A stretch of DNA of 64,000 nucleotides from positions 62,001 to 126,000 of the forward strand of contig JAPTHN010000101.1 of assembly GCA_026936325.1 (NCBI GenBank), read 5' to 3'. Each line of letters opens with the position of its first letter. Within the stretch, counting starts at the first letter, position 1. The notes beneath the pieces are model-generated. The model worked only from the letters and a program-made list of their open reading frames with translations. It searched no databases and was not told the origin of the DNA. The translations under genes were made by a program, and so were the position numbers. Source of the stretch: Platynereis dumerilii. Its lineage: Eukaryota; Annelida; Polychaeta; Phyllodocida; Nereididae. Positions 31,959 to 44,205 of this stretch are shown one piece after another.

Positions 31959-32402
31959 AGGGTGCCCACCCAACAACGCACAAAATATTATAGGAATATA
32001 GGAATTTTTTACCATAAAATATAGGAGGTTTTTCGCCTATTTAAATAAGACAATATAGGAAAAATTTGACCGTGAAACAATCGGCAAATCGCGGGCTCGC
32101 TTCCACAATAAGCCAAAAACTTCATATCGCAGACAGAAACGCGTTTAAGAAAACATACATCTAGACGCTTAAACTTTGTATTGCACACAAAAATGTGCAT
32201 ATATATATATGTGCGAAATATCTTGAAAACTTGAAAAATATAGGAATTTATAGGAATTTTTCCAGAATATAGGAAATTATAGGCCTTAAAAATATAGGAA
32301 ATATAGGAGGCCTTAAAAATATAGGAAATTATAGGCCTTAAAAATATAGGAAATTATAGGAGGCCTTAAAAATAGAAGAAATATAGGAGGAGTGGGCGCC
32401 CT
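31959..32402. mobile_element. hAT-like non-autonomous element with TATAGGAAAT-type repeats
   Basis: Ends AGGGTGCCCACCC and GAGTGGGCGCCCT are near-perfect TIRs. The 8-bp flanks ACAAGAAC and GCAAGAAT match at six positions, fitting a hAT target duplication. The right half is an array of 'aaaatataggaaattatagg' and 'ggccttaaaaatatagg'. No transposase. Confidence 0.8.
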
Positions 32403-32410
32403 GCAAGAAT

Positions 32411-34148
32411 ATCTGAAAATCCAATGAATTAACTTTTCAACACAAACCTTTGAATTTAGCCAGAGAGCACTGTCAACACTTTTCACAATTTATAGCGATG
32501 TGTCAATGCGATGATCATATATCATTGAGTTATAAGGGGTTATTAAATTGCTCAAGGACACAGTGCATGCATTGCATGCTATTTTAAATTATTACCTTGC
32601 ATTAGTCTTCAAGTTGCAAAGGGGAATCTATACTGAAGGCAGCATATCCACTGATCCATTAATGTTATACTGTTCCCCTGAAAGATAAATGGTAAATTAA
32701 ATGTAATATGATGTAGAACATAAAACTTGCCTTAAACTGATTTTATGGACAAGATCATAGGGCTGCACAATTGCAATTAATCCAAACTTTATCATTTGTC
32801 AAGAGATCAAGTTATGCAATAAAACTTGTAAAATTATCACAGTAAGTAAAATAAATTATTTTAAGACAATCACCAATTTTGACAAAAAGTTTGGAATATT
32901 CAAATCTTTTAAACTGGAGTATGAATTTATCACATGATTTATCTACATCACGTGATGACACTTAATTATCGCCAACATGCAAAACAGTGGACGTCCGATC
33001 TTCCTGACCAATGAAATGTGACTGAATAATTAATAATCACCATGAATAATCATCACATTAATTTATGTGCTCTCCAAGTTGGACTAGGGCTTTCAGAAAG
33101 CCATTTCTCAAACTGATTATCATATATCATATCTCAGTCTATTATCACGCAGTGGTACCCAAGTGTAACACACAAATGGATTTTCATTTGTCAGTAATTT
33201 ATCAGTGCGGTATAGTTTAAACATAACTCATTTCATTATTAAAAAGATTTAAATCTTCAAATCCATGTTATGACATACCATGAAAATGTCAAGTGCAGTG
33301 CAAGGTTGCGCCCGAGCAGTACCTGTCACAAAACTTGCAGTTACGGGTACACCAGTTTGATAAGTGCTTGTTGGTCGCATACATATCATCCAGCTTTACC
33401 ATCAGGTTCCGCTGCTGTCCTGTTGAAAAAAAAGTAAAGACAGTATTCAAATTTAAATCAAAGCAATTTAAATCATGTTTTGAGTAGTGATTTTAAGGTG
33501 CTCGTTGAAATCATGAGGTATTTGATTTAAAGAGATTTATTTGATTTTGATCACATAAAAATCACTAACCCTGAAAAAAAAAAAAAACTTTTACATACCA
33601 GTCCGCAACTGGGTTCACCAAGCTATGTATAACCATTTCACAAAAAAAGTAAAGTTATAAATCAACCTGAATGTAATAGTCCAATGCTATTATTTGGAAA
33701 ACAATAGACATAGAAACTGAAATAGCAAATTATGAACAACAAAATGATTAACAGCTATCGGTTTTGCAAAACCTCCCTCTCTTCAGTATGAACTCCTTTG
33801 ATGTTTTGATGGTAAATTGTTGAAAATTGGCCGATTTTGACACTTTGAAGTGCAGGAAAGCTCTGAAAATCGCACAAAATACATTTTAAATCATTTTCTA
33901 TCCACCCATAGGGGAGACCGAGGCTATTTGTCAGAATTTTTTTACTTCAAGTTTGACTGTATCTGAGAGGTCTCTGGGTTCAGTTTGTCTGGAAACTTCC
34001 AACCCCATAACATTTTCGTAAGTCTTGACAAAGTTTTTATTCAGCTTTCGTCCTGATTTATCAACCATGAGTTTCCCCTCAAAGTCACTTTTGTGAAAAT
34101 ATGACAACTTGCCCCAAGCCCGGTGCAAGTTGTCACACTCATAGCGCT
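32411..34148. other. Intron 1 spacer with one weak minus-strand exon candidate
   Basis: Mostly AT-rich unassigned sequence. On the minus strand, 33,419-33,323 lies between an acceptor (ctttttttttcaacag) and a donor (GACAG|GTACTG). It reads QQRNLMVKLDDMYATNKHLS then NWCTRNCKFCD. The cysteine spacing vaguely recalls the end of ShK-type domains. No neighbouring exon in phase was found. Confidence 0.3.
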
Positions 34149-34149
34149 G

Positions 34150-34275
34150 GGGGACAGTCAAAACGGCCAAATCCAAGACGGCCAATTATCTAGGACGGCC
34201 AATTTCTCAGACGGCCATCTCAATTGGCGGCCAATACCCAAAACGGCCACCACCGAAGATGGCCAAAACAATTTC
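34150..34275. repeat. GGCC array, first orientation
   Basis: Starts GACAGTCAAAACGGCCAAAT and continues with about eight (A/G)ACGGCCAA units spaced 12-20 bp. The same motif runs in the opposite orientation at 49,432-49,563, which ends GGCCGTTATGACTGT. Confidence 0.8.
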
Positions 34276-34762
34276 TAGACATCAACAAAGTGTCCGAATT
34301 TTACAAAGTGACGTAATATAATTATTACCTGTTAATTAATTAATTTGGATTAAATTTACTGATCATTAGAAAATATGAGAAAGCTTCATCTTTGCTTCTG
34401 TGTGTCATAGAAACATGTGGTTTTTTGCTGACAAGATAAAACTAAACTAGAGTTTCGATCGGGACCGATGCGAACGGACAGTTCTCGCCATGTGTGTTGG
34501 TTGCTGTGTGGAGGTTTTTCTGAGGCATATACCGGTATAGTAATATGTGAAATTGTAAATGTCACAGCATATTGCATAAGACCAAGGCACACTATTACCT
34601 TTTTGACGGCCACAATTAAATTCGAGAAGCTAGTGCCTCTGCACACTAGGTAAAATCAGTCCACTGCAGCAGCTGGAAATCAACAGAGATGAAATAACAC
34701 CAAAAGTGGAATCATGTTTGTATGAGCCAAGTCACTACTCCAGAAGCAATATCATTGTATAT

Positions 34763-35056
34763 TAGTGTTGTGCCGGTTCCAATAATTTTGGTTCTTTTTC
34801 GATTTTTCCACTGCAACCGAAACTCAAACCGAAGTTCAATCTAACAACCGAGTGTTTCGGTTGTTGTATGATATCTAATTTTATTAAGAAAACGAAGAAG
34901 TAATCAGGGAAATGTTGATCTGTTCACTTTCCAAGTTGCGTGCCATGGTACTGCATTGAATTTCTGGACCGTTGCAACTTCGGTTCTTGGGTCGGAATTT
35001 CTCGGAAACAACCAAAAACCGAACTGAACGAAAAATATCACAACAGCCCAACACTC
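34763..35056. mobile_element. hAT-like MITE with AACCGAA-type motifs
   Basis: Ends TAGTGTTGTGCC and (complement) GAGTGTTGGGCT. Flanks TTGTATAT and TTATATAT match 7 of 8. Just inside, 'ggttcc', 'aaccgaaactcaaaccgaag' and 'accgaactgaacg' recur, giving imperfect inverted subterminal repeats. Confidence 0.7.
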
Positions 35057-37240
35057 TTATATATGTACCATTCAAAATGCAACTCAGGAAATGTGATAAA
35101 ATATGGCAAGGAAGTAAGAATCTTGAGTTCTGCACCGAACAAGAAATTGTGCCCTAACCAATACGGGCAACTGTCACTGCCACTGCCAACAGGAAGAACC
35201 CCTTAACATATTCAAAACGGTGAAACTGCTAAAAAAAACTCAAATGTACAGAACATTTCAAATGAAGGCATAACTCTCCACTCTCCAGACATGATCAAAC
35301 ACCAGTGTAATAGTTAGCTGAAATTTAACATTACACATATTATACCCATTTGACTCAAAATAAAATGGAGATTTTTCGTCAGGTTCTCCAAAAGCAATGA
35401 GTCACTTCCTTGGTTGAAAGCTAACGGCTGAAGTCTGATGGAAGTAAAAATCATGGAGAAAGATTAAAAGTATTCACCACTAAAAAATCTTGTTGGTTTC
35501 TTGGCACAAATACTCATCAATATGACAAGTTTCGCCTCGTCTTCATGACGAAGGCTATATGTACGAGTTTTGCCTCGTCATGACGATGGTTCATTCAAAA
35601 ATTCGTCAAAATCTTGTCAGGGTCTTGTCACAACCAGGTTGTTTGATCAGGTAAGGACAAGTTTGTCTTTGTCATGACATGGACACAGTTAAAAACTCCT
35701 GTTGAAAACTCATCAAATTGTTGTCAAAAACCTTTCAACAGAATTCTGAAGTAGGTACTTAGCGCAAAATATGACAAATAAAGGCCTATATTTTGCTGTC
35801 AACAGTGCTTATTCAAGAATTTCCAGCCACTCCATCATGTTCTGAATCAGTTAAACCAACCAGAGTATAGTAAGCATTGTATCGGTCTATTTCAAGGTTT
35901 GTAAATGAAAATTAACTTCTAAATAAATTTACAGGATGAATATTACTTTAATTATGCATCATTTACAACATCAAATGGAATTGAGTTTGTATAAAAGCAT
36001 TCAGTGACTTCTTTACATTTACAGTCCAACATAATGTCATTATATATACATAATGCAAGATGCACAACACTAGGGGTTCGCCAGTAACGGAAAATCCAAT
36101 TTTTCAATAACGAAAAATGTGTTATTTGATAGCAATAGGGCGTGCCAGTTACGAATTTGTACTACAGTTTGTCTCACAACATGCGAACAACCTCCAATTA
36201 AGGACTCGGAAATATGCTTAGTAATTCTAAATGGGTGCTGCTACATGAGAGACAATAAAGCAGATGGCGACATAACTAGGCCTATTCCTAAAAATCCAGT
36301 AGTTCCAGTAGCTTCAGTAGTTCCATTAGATAGATGTAGTGACTCTTTGAATATTATTGGCTTACAGAACCAGGAGTCCATACACAGGGCAAACAGAATA
36401 TGTAACTCAATATGCTACATCCTGCCATCGTGCAGAGACAGTTAAAATGAATTGTAACATTTCACTCTGATTCAGAGGTTCACCTATATACTAAAGGCGG
36501 GAATTCGCGAAAGAAGAAGAAGACGAAGCAAACTGGTGTTTGGCCTGATTGCCAAGAATCTAGAGGTCACACAACAGAAATACACATACTCACGGGTAGA
36601 AGAGCCAATTTGCAATTTATTTATCAGATTTTTTGACGCTTTGGTGCATTTTTTGTCCGATTTTTGACAACGACTGTGTGTTCTACAAATGAGATAGACA
36701 GTAACTGGAAATCACGCATAAGTTGCAATCGTGGTACCAAGCATATTTTAAAGATTTGGAGCGGTCTTTGCAGGGAGGGAATAAGACATTATTCTACAAA
36801 TTAAAAGGCCAGTATTTCAATATTCCAGTTATAATTTTGCATACCAGTGTTGGTATGCCAGGCAGTCAGCCTGCATAGGCAGCTGTAATAGTCGGTCAGT
36901 ATGGTAAATATTTTTGACGGAGCTTTTAATGAAATCACATTGACTGAAATTCCACAAAAACTCAACATGTTCAAGGAAATCAACTCCAGTGTCATAAGGA
37001 AGGTTGGTTATAGAATGAGATGCTTTTGAAGCCACTGGATCTATCCAGAGAACCAAAAAGTCTGCCCCCTATTCCTGAAGCATGGAGGGCAATAATACCT
37101 TGGTACCAAGAAGTACTGTTTTCCCAACTAAAGTACAATAGGGCGCATGCCACTTGCAGGCCCTATATGAGGGAGCATCATGAAATCAACAAAAGTGACA
37201 AAACACATTATATTAGCATTGTGGTATAATGCAGTTGCAA
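35057..37240. other. Intron 1 spacer
   Basis: No gene recognised. Around 35,525-35,660 there are repeated 'gtttcgcctcgtcttcatga', 'gttttgcctcgtcatgacga' and 'ttgtcagggtcttgtcac' motifs, a degenerate direct and inverted repeat. Around 36,119-36,445 a 108-codon frame is open but matches nothing I know. Confidence 0.4.
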
Positions 37241-37248
37241 ATGCGCAA

Positions 37249-37674
37249 CAGGGCTTTGGAGTCGGGTAAAAAGTGAACCGACTCTGACTCCTGACTCCTT
37301 TGGCTTTCTGAAAAGCGACTCCGACTCCCGACTCCTTAGGCCTCCTGAATTACGACTGCGACTCCCGACTCCGCTTATTGGCATTATTGCACACTAATAT
37401 TACATGTTTAACAGGGAGAAAAATTTATTCTACAAAGTTTCATAGGATTATGTACATGAACACTTGTTTTGGAAGTTTTGTGTAAAATTTTGGCTAAATT
37501 TCACATTTTGAAAACTGAGTTTTTTGTAAATCATATTAATTATTTCTAGGAGTCAGGAGTCACCTATTTCATTTTCGACTCCGACTCCACCTAAAAATCA
37601 AAGTTCGACTTCGACTCCACCCAAAAACCTCCGACTCCACGACTCTGACTCCTGACTCTGACTCCAAAGCCCTG
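37249..37674. mobile_element. hAT-like MITE with GACTCC arrays (family member 1)
   Basis: Ends CAGGGCTTTGGAGTCGG and its complement; 8-bp flanks ATGCGCAA and ATGCGCAC match 7 of 8. Both subterminal regions are arrays of GACTCC or GGAGTC hexamers. The centre (about 37,380-37,545) is homologous, inverted, to that of 42,808-43,225. Confidence 0.88.
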
Positions 37675-37682
37675 ATGCGCAC

Positions 37683-38688
37683 CTGAATTAAAACTGTTGA
37701 TATTGACACATTTCATACTAGTAGGTGGTAAATAGCGAACTGCGGATTGGGGAAGTTTGCGGAGTGGCAACATTGTACAATAAAATGTAGACGGTCCTGG
37801 GTATGGACTATTGGCCCAGAAGGAAATTTGATTATGTGAATTAGCTACTGCAATTACCTTATGCCATAATCTGTTTGAAAGAGACTGTCTCACGGTAGTG
37901 ACAAGGTCCCCGAAGTGCAGAGGTTCAGATACTCTGTAGCTTTCTAGAATTGGGTCAAAATTGAAATATAGAGCTTTTATCATGACCTGTACTGATTTTC
38001 TGGTGGTATACGTGAAATTATACCTAAAATACAAATTTTGAATATCCTAGTTCAGTTATCACCGCAAGGTTTCCCCAGGAAGAGTCAATTCCAGTAAGAA
38101 TGCAGAGTGACCTTTCGGCACATGGGTCAACTGTATGGAGTTTACAATACAACACAGACACGTGCCCCCACACAGAAGAAACAAACCACCATGTTATTGG
38201 ACTTAGTCTATGTCCAGTCTCTACTCAATGAAGTATGGCATATAAAACAGAGCATCTTGTGGTTGTGGCAGGATAGCTATGCACACTTAGCAGCTAATTT
38301 GAATCAGAAAGTAGCAGATAATGTCAATCAGAAAGTAGCAATATATAGACAGGTATTGGAACAAAGCTGCGTTTAAAAGGTTCTTGCAAACATGACCATT
38401 CCTATATCTTCAAATTGTTCGCATGAGAGAAATCTTCAGGCATTTCAACGCTGGTCGATTTGCATTTTCTACAGCTTTGGTGGCACTTCAGTGTTCGGCG
38501 TTCTCATGGTGCTGGAAGAAGAATTGAAGAAAAGTTAATGGCAATTTAACATCAATAAAAATAACCTTGAAATTATTCAATTTACGTCTGGGCTTTCGCT
38601 AAGTACTCTAGCCAAACTACTCACTGCTCAGGCAGAAAAACTTGCAAGCCGCTTTCCTTCACTTCCTACAAAAACCGTAAGTATCTAG
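37683..38688. other. Intron 1 spacer, possible decayed coding sequence
   Basis: Open frames of 89-147 codons occur on both strands without a recognisable domain. A strong donor, AAAACC|GTAAGTATC, at about 38,679 ends an open stretch reading LSLSTLAKLLTAQAEKLASR. No matching upstream exon could be found, so no gene is called. Confidence 0.3.
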
Positions 38689-38696
38689 GTGTGGTC

Positions 38697-39904
38697 CAGT
38701 GATGGGCACAATTCAATTCATGAATTGAATTAGTTTGAATTAATTCAAAATTTAAAAAGTTGATGAATATAATTTAATTTAATTTAATTGACCATGTTGG
38801 AAAAATGCAACGAATTGAATTGAATTGATATAGGCAGTGAATTGCGGTTTTAATTCAATTCATTTTCAATTCATCCCGTATATATTTTATATCATTATTG
38901 GTCATACCTCATGAAAAAAAGCTCCAAAAGTGAGAAGTTAGAGTCTGAACCTTTGAAGGATTATTGAAATTGTTTGGCTAAAAGTATTTTGTGTCATTTG
39001 GAAAAATATCTAGGTTGTTACTAGCCTATCTAGGCCTACAGAGGTCTATGTTCAAATATTAGTAAGTGGCTTCCATATTGAACAATGATCAAATTGATTA
39101 AAGCAATGACCGCAATGCTAAATGCAATCGAACAATTCAAAGAAGACACAGAACAGCAGAAGCAACTTTGGCAATTGAGCAAAAATTTCCCCTTTTTTAA
39201 AATATTTTTGGTGTCATGCTTGATCTTCAAGTTTGAGTTAATCAGGCCTATCTTCTGATATAGCAATGAATGCACATTTTGGCACATGAATTAAAACTTC
39301 AGCTTTTGCTTCAATTATCAGGATAAAATGCTAATTTACGTAAATCTGTCCAGTGTCCATGTATATCTTTGCAACAGAATAATTATTTATGCACTTATTT
39401 ATAAACATTTCAGAATCAGAAATCTTTGGTGATTTTTGTTTTTCTACAAGGCATTGTAATATTGATACAATTTTTCAATAAAATAAAATGTGCAAATGTT
39501 AGCTTGCCTGCTGAAAACGTCCACAGAGGACATTGCATGATCAACTTATGAGAACAAAATGACAAACTAACAATGTTTTGTACTTATGACACAAATTTGT
39601 GTCATCATGCAATCTTGAACACTGCGACTTCAAATGTTGACAAACATATATATCTATTAGTCAATGATGAGTGAGCAGTATAATATTGCAAACTCATCTT
39701 CGTGCCTGGTGCTTGCGGTCTTCTACTGGACATAATTTATCACTAAGACAAGTTACGCAACAAAATGAATTGAATTGAATTGACTGTCACTATGAATTGA
39801 ATTGAATTGAGCACATGCCAAAAATCAAGTGATTGAATTGAATTTGCACTGATGCGCAAATAAATTGAATTGAATTGCATGCAGCTGAATTGTGCCCATC
39901 ACTG
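38697..39904. mobile_element. hAT-like element with GAATTGAATT arrays
   Basis: TIRs CAGTGATGGGCACAATTCA (19 bp) are exact. The flanks GTGTGGTC and GTTTGGTC match 7 of 8. Next to both TIRs are arrays of AATTGAATTG. The 0.9-kb centre is unique AT-rich sequence with no transposase. Confidence 0.92.
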
Positions 39905-39912
39905 GTTTGGTC

Positions 39913-42715
39913 CCTCAAATTTATATTCTTTTACCAGTATGCTTTTTAGTCATTTCTGACCGAGCATCATTCTCCTCCAATTTTTTCATTTCCATTTCAA
40001 TCTTTTACTCAAGGTGTCGCCCCTGAATGTTGCTGATGCTTCTGTAACAATGTAATTTCTTATCCTTTTTCCCCAGCTTCACAGGTACTATGCAAGTAAT
40101 GTAAATGCATCATCTCGACCATTAAAGAAAAAGTGTAGCATCACATTTCAGGAATTATTCTGGAAAATTCAGCTTTTAAACCAATTTCATGAAACTTTTT
40201 TCTTTATAAATATCATAAAATATGTCAATGATATACAGCTATCGCAGATAACACTGACCAATAAGAACAAGTTTGAACAATGAAGATTGTAATCAATATA
40301 ATCTTCACTGTTTTTATTAGAGATAAGTTTATTTTCCTGAACAAATTAATGATAATCAATAAGAATTGTAATCATTTAGGAAGCACTCTTCGCAAATATT
40401 TGGACTGGCAAGAGCTACTGGTCAAGTAGGACCACTGGCAAATATAACAAAGTTTGTGTTAAAACATTCACACTCTTGATTCTAATCTTGAAGCAGAAGT
40501 TGTATTTAGATCTTTTTAAATGTTCGCTCCAAAAATATGTGGCTTCCTGCGAATTGAAAAAAAATTACATTTGCTCGCTTGCATATGAAAACCTGTCACA
40601 AATTAAATTTATTAAAAAAATCAAAAATTGTTCACATGCGCATTTTTTTCCTCTTCAAATTTGTCATCTATAAAATCAATTTGGTGTGTCCTTATAATAA
40701 AACAGTATATTTTTGAAATTTCAATTAATTACCTCATTTTCAAAGTTTTTAGAATATGTTGCAACAATCTTCACCACCATGCTACATGTACATCAGATCC
40801 GTCCATGGTACAGTGCGCTTGTAAAAGGTCTTGATCAGGAGTGAAAACTTCTATGGTCTGAAGAACGAGTACACATCACCATCATTTGACCTGAATTGAT
40901 TAATGGATTTTCAATGATAACATCATAGTACCTTGAGTAGCCTTAGTACAAATCACATGGGCAGCTGCACCTTCATCCTGTGAACAATAGAAACAGGCTG
41001 AGTGGCAGCATACCCTCAGCATTCAGCTGCTATTTTGTTGACAATGTTCCGCACGAGAGAAATTTTGATGGACCTTATTTAAATTACTCTATTATTATAC
41101 TTATATACAAATATATATATTGATTTTATATTTCAAATCAAGATTTGAATTAAATTGGATTTCAATTATTTAACATTAATAAAAAAATCAGGATTTTTCT
41201 CAATTCGATGGCAGAAACCCTCAGGTGGTATCGCATTATTACCCATTGACACCCAGCTTGATTGCTGATCTTCAGCACAAAATGAGTACTCATAAATTAT
41301 ATATATGGTAAATTTAAAACACATTGTCAAAACAGAATTTCAAAATATGAAATGGATGATCTGTATTGACATTCCTCCTATTGAATGCACAAATGCAATA
41401 TATTGGGTAATGTTAATTACCTTGATGTTTTTTCAAATTTGCTCATTATCAATATAATTATATAGAGACCTGTGCCATCCAATCAACAACAAACAAATAT
41501 ACATGTTGTCATGTACCACCATATTACCTTTCAGCATTCCAAACTAATGATCACTCCTTTGTGGAACAATCTTCAAAGGCAGCAACTGGAGAAAGGGTTT
41601 GAAGCTTTCCCCAACTCATTTGCATCCCTTACATCAGCGTAAATCTTTCCATCTCCTTCACAAAGAGCCTGAAATTTTGAAAATAATTTTCTTAAAGACT
41701 TGTTAGCTTATAATTATATTCCAAACTGTACAATGGAAATGCACCTGTTTCCTGAAATACCAAATAAGAAATCCAGCATCCCATTTTAGAAAATATACAG
41801 ATAATTTGGTTACATGTATTTTATTGCTAGTTCCCACTATCCATAACACATGTAAAAACGTGTTAATGATCTAAAATATCAAATGAATCAAAGTTGGGCT
41901 TTAATTATTTTTTTCCGATCCAAACTGACTCCAATAGGCTCTGTCTTTGTGATTCACTGGGCTCGTTTTATTGCAAAAAGACCTTATTGCAAAAGACACA
42001 GAAAAGCAGAAAAATTCAAGACTTAGCTATCAGGTAGCAAGTGAACAGACCATCAACTCCTTCAGCTTTATGAAAATCAACTCAAAAACCATTCAGAATG
42101 TACAACTGGGGTGGGTGGGGAATTGGTAGTTTTGCCTGAGGGGGTACTAACGTTTTGCATGTGTTTCAAGAGGGCAGGGTACTACATTTCATTTCGGTAC
42201 ATGTCTTTAGAGGGGGTATATGAATTTTGAAGATAAGAAAAAAATCATAAACAAGCAATCAAAAATGGCGCAGAAAAATGTGAATTTCCAGGAATTTCGC
42301 TCCGAGCTCGGCAACATTTCCCACAAGCAGTCATCAATCGAGTAACTACTGCCAAAGTTAAAAATTGTAATCTAGAATAGATTTGTCAGTTTGAGGTTTA
42401 AAAAGAATATGATATTATAGACTAGTACGTATAACCATCATTCGATTATAATAATTTGTTAATTAATATTTAATCAATATAAATGTATAATTTGTTCCTA
42501 CATATGGCTGTTTTCTTTTTTAATTTGGTATTTTGATTTTTTATATTCTTTGTCATTCAATTCAAATTTTGATTAATTTGTTACCTGCATTATTCGGCAG
42601 CGGTTCATTTGACAGAACATCAACTGGCGAAGGCATTGACGACTGAAGAAGTGCCGGGAAGAAAAATTATAATCTAAATCAGATATATGATATTATCTAA
42701 ACGGTTCAATAAAAA
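39913..42715. other. Intron 1 spacer
   Basis: AT-rich, no gene recognised. On the minus strand an acceptor-like tcaaaatttcag precedes 41,668, followed by ALCEGDGKIYADVRDANELG before a possible early donor or stop. Not enough to call an exon. Confidence 0.4.
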
Positions 42716-43325
42716 TAAGTCCCCCTTTACGAAAAAACATGAATATCTTAAAGCTATCTTCTCCGATTTCTGTGAAAGTTGGCCAGTTTGTAGGCCTGCA
42801 TATTGACCAGGGCTTGGAGTCGGAGTCGGAGTCGTGGAGTCGGAGGTTTTTGGGTGGAGTCGGGAGTCGGAGTCGAACTTTGATTTTCAGGTGGAGTCGG
42901 AGTCGGAGTCAGAGTCGAAAATTAAAGCGGTGACTCCTGACTCCTACAATAATTAATGTAACTCACAAAAACACAGTTCCAAAAATGTGAAATGAATCCC
43001 AAATTTGTATATAAAACTTCCTAAGCAAGTATTCATGAACAAAATCCCATGGAAACTTTGTAGCATGACATTTGCTTCTCTGTCTACCATGTTATATTTA
43101 TGTGCAATAATGATGATAAGCGGAGTCAGGAGTCGGAGTCGTAATTCAGGAGATGCAAGGAGTCGGAGTCGCTTTTCAGAAAGCCATCAGAGTCGGTTCA
43201 CTTATGACCAGACTTCAAAGCCCTGATATTGATTTATTGGCAGTGTGTGTGTGTATTTGTAGCTTTATTGCTTAAGTTTTGTCTGAGCCAGCAGACTCTT
43301 AGTGCACATACCCCTGTTTTCAAAA
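42716..43325 (+). repeat. Dispersed repeat R1, copy B, split by a hAT-like MITE
   Basis: 'aataagtccccctttacgaa' to 'ggcctgcatattgac' (42,716-42,807) and 'atattgatttattggcagtg' to 'cccctgttttcaaa' (43,226-43,325) are one R1 copy interrupted by the element at 42,808-43,225. Confidence 0.8.
42808..43225. mobile_element. hAT-like MITE with GAGTCG arrays (family member 2)
   Basis: Ends CAGGGCTTGGAGTCGGAGTC and ...GACTTCAAAGCCCTG. Flanks ATATTGAC and ATATTGAT match 7 of 8. GAGTCG hexamers fill both ends. Same family as 37,249-37,674, opposite orientation. Its insertion into a known repeat (R1) confirms the boundaries. Confidence 0.9.
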
Positions 43326-43570
43326 ATTTGAAGTTTTGGCTTTTCCAAAAAAATGTTTACCAAAAGGTGTTTAAACTGCACTCATATTATTTGTTATTGC
43401 ATCCAAGGAACCCAAACAGTGAAATAGTTACACAAGAAATTCTTAGTTATATATATTCTAAACACAATTGAGAAACAAATTTTCTCCAGACACATGATGA
43501 AGTTTATCCAGCTGGTGGCTCCCTCCGAGTCCCTCGCATGGTGAAATTGTTCATATCCATTGGAAAAGCC

Positions 43571-43755
43571 TTGGATTTTTGAAAACAGGGATAGCCTGAC
43601 TCGAAGGCTGCTGGCGCAGCCAGGGAAAATGTCACAAAGCTATAAATACACATTTGTAAGGTCGTTTTGTGGGCTATAATTCAGCCAACTGTCAAAAAAA
43701 TCAGCAAAGGAATCTTTAAGATATTCAAGTTTGTCCAAAGGCGGACTATTTTTTG
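43571..43755 (-). repeat. Dispersed repeat R1, copy C, inverted
   Basis: 'gaaaacagggatagcctgac' to 'aagatattcaagtttgtcca' is the complement of copy B. B and C therefore form an inverted pair around a 245-bp spacer. Part of the spacer ('ccagctggtggctccctccg', about 43,510) recurs inverted near 51,890. Confidence 0.75.
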
Positions 43756-44205
43756 GTGAACTGTTAAATGACATTCTGAGACATTTTAAAAGTTCAATTA
43801 TTTAGAATGTGTTTGCAATAAAGCAAAATTAAAAACTATTATCTAGTTATTTAAATAACTGTGTAGGTTAGATGTAGTTTGGAATATATACTCTATTATC
43901 TAGTTATTATAAACATCTCCATCTAAGTACATGTATCTGCATCAGACCAAGTAAATTGTAAAGCATACCTTCTGTCATACTGCACTGGTGTTTCCGTCAA
44001 GGGCACTCAAGGCCTAAGGTGGTAACCTGGCTTTGCAAAGACCTGAAAAAAAAATCAACCTTCAAAATTGCTATTCTGAATCGATTCACCAGGAACTGGA
44101 AGGGATGTTTCTTAACCAAAAGTAACAATGACAAAGTGGAGAAATAAGGTTTTAAAATGATTAAAGGAAAATCCAAAATTTGCAACAATATTTATAAATC
44201 CTCAT
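43756..44205. other. Spacer before the satellite
   Basis: AT-rich. A minus-strand segment (44,045-43,972) lies between an acceptor (ttttttttcag|GTCTTTGC) and a donor (AGAAG|GTATGC) but has stops in all frames; at most a non-coding exon. Confidence 0.3.

Noticed and set aside
33323-33419. Minus-strand ShK-like exon (NWCTRNCKFC)
   Set aside because: Splice sites look good but a lone 97-bp segment has too few cysteines for the domain and no in-phase partner exon.
36119-38679. A decayed protein gene across several 75-147 codon frames on both strands
   Set aside because: No frame shows a recognisable motif, directions conflict, and one is interrupted by a MITE. Left as unassigned.
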